Source: CALBPI01 sp038531945
GTDB lineage: Bacteria; Pseudomonadota; Gammaproteobacteria; Steroidobacterales; Woeseiaceae
Assembly: GCA_038531945.1 (NCBI GenBank)
Contig: JBCBBH010000001.1
Span: 744,001-808,000, forward strand
Reading direction: 5' to 3'
Length of the DNA: 64,000 nucleotides
Shown here: piece by piece, positions 34,249 through 43,289 of the stretch
Layout: the number at the start of each line of letters is the position of its first letter
Position numbering within the stretch: the stretch's first letter is position 1
Position numbers and translations under genes: made by a program
Notes under the pieces: model-generated
Told to the model about the DNA's origin: nothing
The model's input: only the letters and a program-made list of their open reading frames with translations
Databases searched by the model: none

Positions 34249-37200
34249 ACCTCGCCAAGACTTTCGTCGACCGTCCGATTTTCGCGGCGGTGTTGTCGCT
34301 ATTCATTCTGATTTGCGGTGCGCTCGCGATCCCCGCGCTACCGATCAGCGAATATCCTGATGTTGTTCCGCCGACAGTGCAGGTCGTTGCCCGTTACCCG
34401 GGTGCGAATCCAACTGTTATTTCGGAAACCGTTGCGGCGCCGTTGGAAGAGGCCATCAACGGCGTTGAGAACATGATTTACATGAAGTCGGTGGCGGGCT
34501 CGGACGGCACGATGACCCTCGACGTCACGTTTGCCGGCGGGACGGATATCGATCTTGCCCAAGTGCAGGTGCAAAACCGGGTTGCGCAGGCGCAGCCCCG
34601 TTTGCCCGAGGCGGTCAGATTGCTCGGCGTGTCGACGATCAAGGCATCGCCGACGTTGACGATGGTGGTCAATCTTGTGTCCACCGATGGCAGTTACGAT
34701 GGTGCGTATCTGTCGAATTTCGCGACACTTCGCATTAAGGATGAGCTCGCCCGAATTCCCGGAGTTGGCCAGGCGGTGGTGTTCGGCGCGGGCAACTATG
34801 CGATGCGAATCTGGCTCGACCCCGAGAAGATCGCTGCCCGGGAACTGACCGTCGGCGATATCGTTGGAGCAATTCGCGAACAGAACGTGCAGGCGTCAGG
34901 AGGCTCGATCGGCGCGCCACCGTTGCCGGGTAGCGACTTGCAGTTGTCGATATCGACACAGGGACGCCTCGCTACGGTTGAGGAGTTTGGTGACATTGTT
35001 GTGAAGTCGGGCGATCCGGGTTCTATCACCGAGCTGCGTGATGTTGCGCGGATCGAGCTCGGCGCAGAGACCTATTCGCTAGAGGCCTATCTCGATAATC
35101 AGACGTCTGCCGCTATCCCGATCTTCGAGAGCCCGGGCGCAAATGCGTTGGCGTTGTCGGCAGCAGTGCGTGAGCGGATGGCAGAGCTGTCCGAGACGTT
35201 TCCACCGGGCGTTGACTGGGAAGTGGCCTACGATCCGACGGTATTCGTCCGCCAATCGATCGAGTCGGTCGTTGAGACACTACTTGAAGCCGTACTGCTC
35301 GTCGTTCTCGTCGTCGTGTTGTTCCTGCAGACCTGGCGGGCGTCAATCATTCCGTTGCTCGCTGTGCCGGTTTCCGTGATTGGCACATTTGCCGTGCTCC
35401 TGCTGCTCGGATTTTCCATCAACGTTCTCACCCTGTTCGGGCTCGTTGTTGCCATCGGTATTGTGGTGGACGATGCGATCGTCGTTGTGGAAAACGTCGA
35501 GCGCCATATTGAAATGGGCAAATCACCGCGCGACGCCGCACACGCTGCGATGTCAGAGGTCTCCGGGCCGATTGTCGCGATCTCGCTGGTGCTGGCCGCA
35601 GTCTTTGTGCCATTGGCCTTTCTACAAGGTGTGACCGGTGAGTTTTACCGGCAGTTTGCTGTTTCCATCACCGCTTCCGTGACGATTTCCGCGTTCAATT
35701 CACTGACGCTGTCGCCTGCGTTGTCCGCCATGTTGCTGAAACCGAGAGGTGCACCGTTACAGACCACCGGGAAAGTCATCAACGCGATGCTCGGTTGGGC
35801 GTTTCGTCCATTCAATCGGTGGTTTGAACGCGGCTCGGCACACTACTCCAAGCGGGTCGACGTCTACATCCGTCGCGGTAAGCGTTTGATGGTGATCTAT
35901 GCGGGCTTGCTCGTCGTCGCGGTTCTGGCGTTTCGATCGGTGCCGGGCGGGTTCATTCCGGAGCAGGACAAGCAATACCTGTTCGCGGGCGCGCTTTTGC
36001 CAGAGGGCGCCAGTCTGAATCGATCCGTCGCGATGATTCAGGAAATGGCGGACGTAGCTTTGCAGGTGCCGGGCGTCTCGACTACGGTCGAATTCCCGGG
36101 TCTCAACGCTGTACATTTTGCGAACACCCCGAACACAGGAACGATGTTCATCGGCATCGAGCCTGCAGAGAATCGAGATATGTCGGCCGTGGAGTTGTCG
36201 TATGCACTCAACGGCGCATTCAGTCAGTTGGAAGAGGGGCTCGGTTTCGCGGTGATGCCACCCCCAGTGCTGGGGCTCGGTAATTCCTCGGGCGTTGAGC
36301 TGTACATTCAGGACCGCGGTGGACTCGGGTTCGATCAGTTGAACAACGCGACCCAGGCCTTTCTGGGGTCGCTTCGTGAATCGCCAGGCTTCTCGCCGTT
36401 CTCGGTTCGATCCTTGTCGCAGACCAACGTACCGCAACTTGCTGCAAACGTGGATCGTCGCAAAGTGAAAGAGCAAAACCTGCGGTTGGATGATGTGTAC
36501 TCCGCGCTGCAGAGTTACCTCGGCTCTGCGTACGTCAACGATTTCAATCGATTCGGTCGTACTTACAGCGTTTACGTTCAGGCGGATGCCAGATTTCGCG
36601 ACGACCCCTCGGATATTGCGCGAATTCAGGTACGCGACCGGGTCGGCAACATGATTCCGGTGTCGAGTGTGCTCGAAATCGAACCGACCTTCGGACCGGA
36701 CCCGGTGATCCGCTTCAACGGTTATCCGGCGGCGGACGTTACAGCCGGAATCATCCCCGGTCAGCTGACCTCGGCCGAAGCGTTGCCGGTGGTGGAGCAG
36801 CTTGCCCGCCAGACACTGCCGCGTGGGATGGATATCGCCTGGACCGGTCTGACCTATCAGGAAGCGACGCAGGGCAACACCGCTGTGTTTGTGTTTCCGT
36901 TGTGTATTGTCTTTGTGTATCTGGTTTTGGCCGCGTTGTACGAAAGTTGGCTGTTGCCGCTGTCGGTCATCATGATTGTACCGCTGTGCTTGATGGCTGC
37001 GATCGGCGGCATCTGGGTGTTGAACCAGGCGACTGGTTTGATCTTCGGCTTAAAGATCGCCTCCGGTATGATCCTGCCGCCGCCGATGTCGGCGCCGCCC
37101 ACGTTTCTCGACAACAATCTGTTTACGCAGATCGGTTTGGTCGTATTGATGGGATTGGCCTGCAAGAATGCGATCTTGATCGTCGAGTTCGCGCGCGACC

Positions 37201-37484
37201 TCGAGCGCGCGGGTCGCGATACGGTGACGGCTGCGGTCGAAGCTTGCAGAATTCGATTGCGACCGATTCTGATGACCAGCTTCGCGTTCATCGCCGGCGT
37301 GTTGCCGTTGGTGTTTGCCAGCGGCGCTGGCTCCGAAATTCGTCATGTGCTCGGTGTTGCCGTGTTCTTCGGTATGTTGGGCGTCACTTTCTTTGGCCTT
37401 GTATTCACCCCGGTGTTCTACGTGCTGCTCCGGCGTTGGGAACTGCGCGGCAGCGCTAATCCCGAAGGCGGTGAGTATGCGTAA
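34245..37484 (+). CDS. RND multidrug efflux transporter (AcrB/MexF-type, HAE1)
   Basis: 1079 residues with twelve membrane helices and two large periplasmic loops. The start KTFVDRPIFAAVLSLFI and PTVQVVARYPGANP are classic. The proton-relay Asp pair is in GIVVDDAIVVVENVER (helix 4) and the partner Lys in GLACKNAILIVEFARD (helix 10). It takes up drugs, dyes, bile salts or solvents from the periplasm and inner membrane and expels them in exchange for protons. GTG start overlapping the adaptor stop; the next gene starts inside its last codons, so the three subunits are translationally coupled. Confidence 0.96.
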   Translation: MNLAKTFVDRPIFAAVLSLFILICGALAIPALPISEYPDVVPPTVQVVARYPGANPTVISETVAAPLEEAINGVENMIYMKSVAGSDGTMTLDVTFAGGTDIDLAQVQVQNRVAQAQPRLPEAVRLLGVSTIKASPTLTMVVNLVSTDGSYDGAYLSNFATLRIKDELARIPGVGQAVVFGAGNYAMRIWLDPEKIAARELTVGDIVGAIREQNVQASGGSIGAPPLPGSDLQLSISTQGRLATVEEFGDIVVKSGDPGSITELRDVARIELGAETYSLEAYLDNQTSAAIPIFESPGANALALSAAVRERMAELSETFPPGVDWEVAYDPTVFVRQSIESVVETLLEAVLLVVLVVVLFLQTWRASIIPLLAVPVSVIGTFAVLLLLGFSINVLTLFGLVVAIGIVVDDAIVVVENVERHIEMGKSPRDAAHAAMSEVSGPIVAISLVLAAVFVPLAFLQGVTGEFYRQFAVSITASVTISAFNSLTLSPALSAMLLKPRGAPLQTTGKVINAMLGWAFRPFNRWFERGSAHYSKRVDVYIRRGKRLMVIYAGLLVVAVLAFRSVPGGFIPEQDKQYLFAGALLPEGASLNRSVAMIQEMADVALQVPGVSTTVEFPGLNAVHFANTPNTGTMFIGIEPAENRDMSAVELSYALNGAFSQLEEGLGFAVMPPPVLGLGNSSGVELYIQDRGGLGFDQLNNATQAFLGSLRESPGFSPFSVRSLSQTNVPQLAANVDRRKVKEQNLRLDDVYSALQSYLGSAYVNDFNRFGRTYSVYVQADARFRDDPSDIARIQVRDRVGNMIPVSSVLEIEPTFGPDPVIRFNGYPAADVTAGIIPGQLTSAEALPVVEQLARQTLPRGMDIAWTGLTYQEATQGNTAVFVFPLCIVFVYLVLAALYESWLLPLSVIMIVPLCLMAAIGGIWVLNQATGLIFGLKIASGMILPPPMSAPPTFLDNNLFTQIGLVVLMGLACKNAILIVEFARDLERAGRDTVTAAVEACRIRLRPILMTSFAFIAGVLPLVFASGAGSEIRHVLGVAVFFGMLGVTFFGLVFTPVFYVLLRRWELRGSANPEGGEYA

Positions 37485-38907
37485 TCTACGAGCATTGGCA
37501 CTGCCCGCCGTGATTGCGGTCGTCACCGCATGCACGGTTGGCCCCGATCATCGCGTTCCGGAGCTGGATCTTCCGGAGCGATTCGTCGCGGATGAAACAG
37601 CGGGCGTGACAGGCGAACCTCCGGCTCTCACCACAAATCTCTGGACCGCATTTGACGCGCCGGAGCTCGCTGCACTGATTCAACGGGCACGCGAGCACAA
37701 TGCGGATATCGCGGTGGCCACCGCGACCCTGGATGCATCTCGTGCTCTGGCCGGATTGCAGGTATTCAGTCTGTTCCCGACCATTACAGCGCAGACCGAG
37801 CAGGAGCGGATTCGTCAAAGTGGTCAGGACCCCTTTACGTTTCCGGGTTTGGATGTTGCAGAGTTCTATCGCGCAGGGTTCGACGCGAGTTGGGAAATTG
37901 ATTTGTTCGGGAGTTTGCGACGGCAGGCCGAGTCGATTCGTCGCCGTGTCGAGGCGGATACGTATGCACTGTACGCCGTCGAGTTGACCGTCGTAGCCGA
38001 GACGGCGCAGGCCTACTTCCAATGGCAAGGGCAATCGCTACGCGTTGAACTGCTCGAAAGGAACCTAGCGGCTCAACGAGACAGCGTGGAGATTTTATCG
38101 GTTGCTCTGGAAGCAGGCCGAGGCACAGCGTTGGATGTTGAGCGGGCACGCGTGCAAGAGCGGCAGCTTGCTTCAACACTGCCAGCAGCGCGGACGGCTC
38201 GAATGGCGGCTCTGCAGCGACTAGCGGTGTTGACGGGACAGTTGCCTGGCGAGCTAAGTGCTGCGCTTGCATCGACGGAACAATTTCCGCCGATGCCACG
38301 ACTGGTTGCTGCCGGATCACCGGAAAGCTGGTTGGCGCGGCGCCCGGATATTGCGTCGGCCGAGCGCCGTCTGGCGGAGATCAATGCGCTGATCGGTGTT
38401 AGCAAGGCCGAACTCTATCCCAAGCTAACGCTTCTTGGATCGTTTGGGTGGACGGGTACCAGCGCAAGCGTGGTCGGCGATTCCAGCGGAGAGCGCTGGC
38501 GAACGGCGCCTACTCTGTCGTGGCGGTTCCTGGATTTCGGCCGGGTCAAGCGTGAAATCAAGGAAGCGGAGGCGCAGACCGCGGGTGCGTTGGCGACGTT
38601 CGAACAGACCTGGCGTCTGGCGATCGAAGAGACCGAGAACGCTTTAGCGAATTATCGGGCAGCGGGGGAGACCGTGTTGGCATTGCGGGAGGCAGTCGAT
38701 GCCTCCAAACGTGCTGTTGAGCTGTCGAATTTGAGGTATCAAAACGGTGCCGATAGCTACTTCACGGTTCTGGACGCGGAGCGCGAAAGTCTCGACCTGC
38801 AGGATCGCTATGCACTGGCTGAGATCGACCAGGCGACCGCGCTGGCGGCACTCTACAAAGCCTTGGGAGGCGACTTTGTCGAGGCACCGGTTGTCGCCAA
38901 GCAATGA
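37477..38907 (+). CDS. Outer-membrane efflux factor (OprM/TolC-type lipoprotein)
   Basis: About 476 residues from the ATG at 37477, eight bases inside the RND gene, giving lipobox VTAC then TVGPDHRVPE, the usual OprM/NodT start. Two TolC-type repeats of long helices, with GFDASWEIDLFGSLRRQAESI and LSWRFLDFGRVKREIKEAEAQ at the equivalent strand/helix positions. It forms the trimeric exit duct for the RND pump. As the adjacent ABC exporter operon has no such gene, this duct may serve both, though that is inference. Confidence 0.94.
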   Translation: MRNLRALALPAVIAVVTACTVGPDHRVPELDLPERFVADETAGVTGEPPALTTNLWTAFDAPELAALIQRAREHNADIAVATATLDASRALAGLQVFSLFPTITAQTEQERIRQSGQDPFTFPGLDVAEFYRAGFDASWEIDLFGSLRRQAESIRRRVEADTYALYAVELTVVAETAQAYFQWQGQSLRVELLERNLAAQRDSVEILSVALEAGRGTALDVERARVQERQLASTLPAARTARMAALQRLAVLTGQLPGELSAALASTEQFPPMPRLVAAGSPESWLARRPDIASAERRLAEINALIGVSKAELYPKLTLLGSFGWTGTSASVVGDSSGERWRTAPTLSWRFLDFGRVKREIKEAEAQTAGALATFEQTWRLAIEETENALANYRAAGETVLALREAVDASKRAVELSNLRYQNGADSYFTVLDAERESLDLQDRYALAEIDQATALAALYKALGGDFVEAPVVAKQ

Positions 38908-38938
38908 CAGGTCTATTTGCGCATTTTCAGAGACAAGG

Positions 38939-38953
38939 CGTAATAGTATTACG
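38939..38953. promoter_or_regulatory. Perfect 15-bp palindrome upstream of the subtilase gene
   Basis: CGTAATA-G-TATTACG, followed at once by TTATGTAAT, an AT-rich patch in otherwise GC-rich surroundings. It lies 32 bp after the efflux-factor stop and about 240 bp before the subtilase start. Shape suits a dimeric regulator site. The rest of this 289-bp gap shows no gene. Confidence 0.4.
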
Positions 38954-39196
38954 TTATGTAATGTTTAATTCCGCCCAAAAAACCGGCTTGCAATGAACTG
39001 GTTCAAGGATTTACGTGCGATTCGGCTATTCGGTTTGTCATAACCAAAAAAATTGTTGAGTTTCGCTTGCAACTGCGTGCCGCCTTTTTAACACTCAGGC
39101 GCGACCACTTATGGTCAACACGTGCCCCCGGGGGGCGGCGCGGCCGTCGTCGACTGTGCTTCGACGCACTTCAATAAAGAACAGAGGGAGATGGGA

Positions 39197-42100
39197 ATGT
39201 TAAAAGTCTTTGGCGCTGCGGCATTGAGCTTGCTAGCGGCCACGGCTGGTGCGATCGAAGCGACACCGCTCGATTTGGACCAGTCGAATATCGCATTGAC
39301 TGATGTCACCGAAGAAGAGGCGGTGCGCGGTGCAACCCGCGTGTACGTCATCCAGCTGAAGGACCGTCCGGGCCTCAGCTACACCGGTGGTGTCGACGGG
39401 TTTGCTGCAACGGCTCCTGCCGCAGGCGAATTCTATGATGCGACGGCCTCACACGTACAGGCATACACGACACACTTGGTCGCGACACACGACAGCAAGT
39501 TGGCTGCGATGGGCGCGTCCGGTTCAAAAATTTACAGCTACTGCCACACGCTGAATGGCTTCGCTGCTGAGTTGACGCCAGGACAGGCGGCAGCAATGCG
39601 CCGCGACCCTAGCGTTCTGAGTGTTTTTGAAGACTTCTCAGTAGACGTAGAGACCAACGACACGCCGACCTTCCTGGGTCTTAACGATCGTCGCGCTGGT
39701 CTTAACACTCGCCAGGGCCTGCTCGGTGAAGACATCGTCATCGGTGTTTTGGACACCGGCGCGATTCAGGAGCACCCCAGCTTCTCAGACACGCGTGGAG
39801 GAGAGCTCCCCGAAGTCTGCCGTGAAGAAGGCTTGTCAGGCGTAGTTGCTACGACCTGTAAGAGAATCGCCGACCGTATGGACGACGTTCTATACGATGA
39901 GCCTGAAGGCTGGAACGGTATTTGTCAGGCGGGTGAAGCTTGGAGCGAAGACGACTGCAACAACAAATTGATTGGTGCACGTTGGTACGTTGACGGTTTC
40001 CTCGCGGGCCGCGGTAGCGTCGTCGAAGGTGAGTTCCTGTCGCCGCGCGACTCGTCCGGCCACGGCAGCCACACGGCCAGCACGGCAGGTGGTAACGAAG
40101 TGACTGCGGTCATCGGTGGTACACCGGTCGCAAACATCAGCGGTATGGCTCCTCGTGCACGGATCTCTGTGTACAAGGTTTGCTGGTTGTCGCCTGGTGC
40201 GACGAACTTCAGCTGCTTCTTCTCGGATAGTGCAGCAGCAACCGATGCGGCCGTCGCCGATGGCGTGGATGTTTTGAACTTCTCTGTTGGTACAGCGGCC
40301 AGCTTTACTGACCAGCAAGATCTGGCGTTCCTCGACGCGACCGCTGCAGGCGTGTTTGTTGCGCGCTCCGGCGGTAACGACGGTCCAGGCTTTGCAACGA
40401 CCAACGCGGGTGAGCCGTGGGTGACCACAGTCGCCGCCTCTACAGCAGACGGCACCCTGTTCACCAATGGTGTGCAAATTAACGATCCCGCCGACCTGGC
40501 TGGAGTCTACCCAGCAACACAAGGCGTGATCACTCAGCCTCTGAGCATTGCGGGCGACCTGACCGGAAATCTGGCAGCAGCCGATCCGATTTTGGCTTGC
40601 GGTGATGGCCTGGCCAACGACTTGACGGGCCAGATTGCGCTGATTTCGCGTGGTGCGTGTGGCTTTGTTGAGAAAGTCGAAAACGCGGTTAACGCCGGTG
40701 CTATCGGCATTCTGATGTACACCGATGACCGTCCTCGTACCGCGATGGGTGGCGACGCCACCGAGCTCACGCAAAGCGTGCCGGGCTACATGGTTGAGAG
40801 AGACATCGGTGAGGCGTTGCTGGCAGCACTCGAAAGCGAGCAAACCGCGAGCACGACGTTCAGCGAAGGTGCACTCCTTGAGGAAGAACGCGAAGGCAAC
40901 ATCATGGCCGGTTTCTCGTCACGTGGTCCGTACCTCGTGGAAGCTAACTGGATCAAGCCTGACATCACCGCACCTGGCGTCAATATCCTGGCGGCCTACA
41001 CGCCGGAACAAGCGACCGGTGGGGGCGCGCTATACGACTACTTGTCGGGTACGTCGATGTCAGGACCGCACATTGCGGGCCTCGGCGCACTGCTGAAGGA
41101 AGCGCATCCTGAGTGGACGCCTGCTCAAATCAAGTCTGCTTTGATGACGTCTTCGCGTCAGGATGTAGTCAAGGAAGATGGCGAGACACCAGCCGATCCG
41201 TTCGACTTTGGTGCAGGCCATGTTGATCCGAACCTATCGGTCAATCCGAGCCTGACCTACAACGCAGAAGTGCTCGACTACATCGTGGCGAGCTGTGGCA
41301 CGGTTAGCCCACTGGTTGATCCTGCGACCTGCGCGTTCATCGAGAGTGACCCTGAGTCATTTGGCTCGACGGATCCTGCAGATCTGAACCTGCCTTCAAT
41401 CGGCTTGAACGCGATTCCAGGCACCAAGACCGTTACGCGCACCGTGACCGCCGTCGACAAGTATCGTCGCCGCCAGAATCCGAATCATCCGGACTATCAG
41501 AAAGGCGGGGGCGAACCGGGCAAGTCTGTACCGGTTCTGTACCGAGCTGAAGTTGAGGCGCCGGAAGGCTTCTCGGTTGACGTGGTTCCGTCGCGCTTCT
41601 ATCTCGCGCCCGGCGAATCGGCAACCTATGAAGTGACGGTGACCAGTGAGAATGCGACGCCAAACGAGTGGGCATTCGGTGCGCTGACCTGGAAAACGAG
41701 ACAGGGCAACGACGTTCGCAGCCCAATCGCAGTGAACTCTGTCGCTTTCATTACCGCAGACGAAGTCGATTCTGAAGGTGCCTCCGGTACTGCGCAGTTC
41801 GACATTACATTCGGCTACACGGGTGAGTACACCGCGCAAGTGCACGGATTGAACGAAGCGGGTGTGTTCCTGACACCGCCGCTGGCCGACGATCCGGACG
41901 ACGAGTTTGCGTTCCTGCTGGATGACCCGGCGACGTTCTTCGCGGTGTACCGCGATGTCGAGCCTGGCACGGCATTCCGTCGCTGGTCGATGGATGGACA
42001 GTTCCAGGCTGCAGGCGACGACTTCGACATGTACCTGTACTACTGCCCAGAGCTGTCTTGCACGCAAATCGCGTCAAGCGCAGCAGCGGGTTCTACAGAG

Positions 42101-42433
42101 TCTGTTGACGTGTTGCTGCCGATTCCGTTCGATGCAACGATCGATAACCCGTACGTGCTATTCATTCACGCGTTCGACACGGAGTCCGTTGAGCCAACCG
42201 GTGCTTTCTTCTTCGATAACAGCTTCGGTATCGTGGACGACGCGGGCAACCTGTCAGCGTCGGCTCCTGAGACGGCTGTCTCGGGTGAAACCGCACCGAT
42301 CACGATCGAGTGGGAAGGTCTGAACGTTGGACCTGGCGTCAAGTATCTGGGTGCGATCAGTCATAGTGATGCCAATGGCATCCAGAACCTGACGATCATC
42401 GACATTCAGAACGACAACGTCGTAGCAGAATAA
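39197..42433 (+). CDS. Secreted S8 subtilisin-like protease with PA domain
   Basis: About 1078 residues. The ATG at 39197 has GGGAG six bases ahead (an ATG at 39191 is too close to it). Signal peptide LKVFGAAALSLLAATAGA, an I9-type propeptide with TRVYVIQLKDRPGLSY and SYCHTLNGFAAELTPGQ, then the protease domain: Asp186 in VLDTGAI, His289 in GHGSHTAS, the oxyanion Asn in SGGNDGPG, and Ser620 in GTSMSGPH. A PA domain is inserted between His and Ser (about 430-560), with CGFVEKVENAVNAGAIGILMY. After the protease come a fibronectin-III-like domain and a C-terminal jelly-roll-like region. Probably a digestive exoprotease. Strong terminator follows. Confidence 0.95.
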   Translation: MLKVFGAAALSLLAATAGAIEATPLDLDQSNIALTDVTEEEAVRGATRVYVIQLKDRPGLSYTGGVDGFAATAPAAGEFYDATASHVQAYTTHLVATHDSKLAAMGASGSKIYSYCHTLNGFAAELTPGQAAAMRRDPSVLSVFEDFSVDVETNDTPTFLGLNDRRAGLNTRQGLLGEDIVIGVLDTGAIQEHPSFSDTRGGELPEVCREEGLSGVVATTCKRIADRMDDVLYDEPEGWNGICQAGEAWSEDDCNNKLIGARWYVDGFLAGRGSVVEGEFLSPRDSSGHGSHTASTAGGNEVTAVIGGTPVANISGMAPRARISVYKVCWLSPGATNFSCFFSDSAAATDAAVADGVDVLNFSVGTAASFTDQQDLAFLDATAAGVFVARSGGNDGPGFATTNAGEPWVTTVAASTADGTLFTNGVQINDPADLAGVYPATQGVITQPLSIAGDLTGNLAAADPILACGDGLANDLTGQIALISRGACGFVEKVENAVNAGAIGILMYTDDRPRTAMGGDATELTQSVPGYMVERDIGEALLAALESEQTASTTFSEGALLEEEREGNIMAGFSSRGPYLVEANWIKPDITAPGVNILAAYTPEQATGGGALYDYLSGTSMSGPHIAGLGALLKEAHPEWTPAQIKSALMTSSRQDVVKEDGETPADPFDFGAGHVDPNLSVNPSLTYNAEVLDYIVASCGTVSPLVDPATCAFIESDPESFGSTDPADLNLPSIGLNAIPGTKTVTRTVTAVDKYRRRQNPNHPDYQKGGGEPGKSVPVLYRAEVEAPEGFSVDVVPSRFYLAPGESATYEVTVTSENATPNEWAFGALTWKTRQGNDVRSPIAVNSVAFITADEVDSEGASGTAQFDITFGYTGEYTAQVHGLNEAGVFLTPPLADDPDDEFAFLLDDPATFFAVYRDVEPGTAFRRWSMDGQFQAAGDDFDMYLYYCPELSCTQIASSAAAGSTESVDVLLPIPFDATIDNPYVLFIHAFDTESVEPTGAFFFDNSFGIVDDAGNLSASAPETAVSGETAPITIEWEGLNVGPGVKYLGAISHSDANGIQNLTIIDIQNDNVVAE

Positions 42434-42451
42434 GCTCTTAGTTAAGAGCTT
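42432..42451 (+). repeat. Perfect inverted repeat across the subtilase stop codon
   Basis: AAGCTCTTA-GT-TAAGAGCTT: a 9-bp stem with a 2-base loop that includes two bases of the stop codon, lying directly before the main terminator hairpin. It may protect the transcript 3' end or aid termination. Confidence 0.45.
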
Positions 42452-42456
42452 GAGAG

Positions 42457-42486
42457 GGCCGCGCGGGCAACCGCGCGGCCTTTTTT
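42457..42486 (+). terminator. Rho-independent terminator of the subtilase gene
   Basis: Perfect 10-bp GC stem GGCCGCGCGG / CCGCGCGGCC with a GCAA tetraloop, followed by TTTTTT. Textbook intrinsic terminator 23 bp after the stop. The convergent lipoprotein gene ends at 42503, so read-through into it is prevented. Confidence 0.93.
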
Positions 42487-42502
42487 ATTGGGGTATGGGA
42501 GA

Positions 42503-43186
42503 CTAGTCCGCTTCGATTGCCGGACAGGCAATAACTCGGTTCAGATCTGTGTTGAAGTTGAATCGACGGGTCTTGTGCGACAAGGTCAGCGAATAACCGG
42601 ACACCTTACCCGCCGCGTCAGTCGGACCGGGGCAGCCCATGCCGGTATCAGACCAGGTCATTCGACGTGCGCTTTCCACGCGAATCTCACGTGGGTCGAC
42701 GCCAAGCGTGCTGGCTAACGATTTTCTGGCGATCAGTGCCTGCTTCGCCCATACAAACTCGGAACTGTTGGTCAGGTCCGCCACCCGATTCTTATTGCGA
42801 CAGACGAACGCGCGGCCGTTCGCCTCATGGACAACGTGCATCTGGCCGTCTACGCGCAGAGCGATCTTGTGTCCTGGCGTTATGACCTGACCGTACGCTT
42901 CACCCGGCTGTGGACAGCCGATACTCGAGTCGCGCCAATCGATCGGCCGCACACTATCGACTGTGATTTGATCGACGGTGATCCCGAGGGATTGCGCTAG
43001 TACTTCGGCAGCCAGGCGTGCCACATCGGTCGCTTGAGCATTCATCGGTTCAATCTTCCCAGAGTTTGAAATCAGCCTTGATTCGCCAAGGTCGGGTCCG
43101 CTAGCGGCGCAACCACTCGTGGTCAGGCTCATTAACGTCGCTGCTATCGTAAGCGGTAACGTACGGGGTACAGACAGTTTATTCAT
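42503..43186 (-). CDS. Lipoprotein with two related GCPxP repeats
   Basis: 227 residues; lipobox TSGC after the signal. The mature protein has two copies of one module: SLGITVDQITVDSVRPIDWRDSSIGCPQPGEAYGQVITPGH... (about 67-130) and TLGVDPREIRVESARRMTWSDTGMGCPGPTDAAGKVSGYS... (about 158-215). Each ends with a V(F/I)(V/A)C-type cysteine, so one disulfide per module is likely. Single modules of this kind (W-D-S-S-L-G-C-P) occur in exported proteins of many bacteria, some described as protease-inhibitor-like. It is convergent with a secreted subtilase, so a role as inhibitor or envelope guard against it is thinkable but unproven. Confidence 0.7.
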   Translation of the reverse strand: MNKLSVPRTLPLTIAATLMSLTTSGCAASGPDLGESRLISNSGKIEPMNAQATDVARLAAEVLAQSLGITVDQITVDSVRPIDWRDSSIGCPQPGEAYGQVITPGHKIALRVDGQMHVVHEANGRAFVCRNKNRVADLTNSSEFVWAKQALIARKSLASTLGVDPREIRVESARRMTWSDTGMGCPGPTDAAGKVSGYSLTLSHKTRRFNFNTDLNRVIACPAIEAD

Positions 43187-43289
43187 GCGAAATCACTTCG
43201 TTGGATTGTTGTAAAGATTAGAGTTCGAATTCGGGAAATGGATCGAACGCAGGATAGCAGTTTGCTACCAGCCGCTCCGCAGAGACAGG

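Noticed and set aside
35757..36476. 239-residue minus-strand open frame inside the RND transporter
   Set aside because: Antisense shadow of a conserved gene; no ribosome site, no motif.
39890..40843. 317-residue minus-strand open frame inside the subtilase
   Set aside because: Antisense shadow; the sense strand carries all subtilase motifs and this frame has none.
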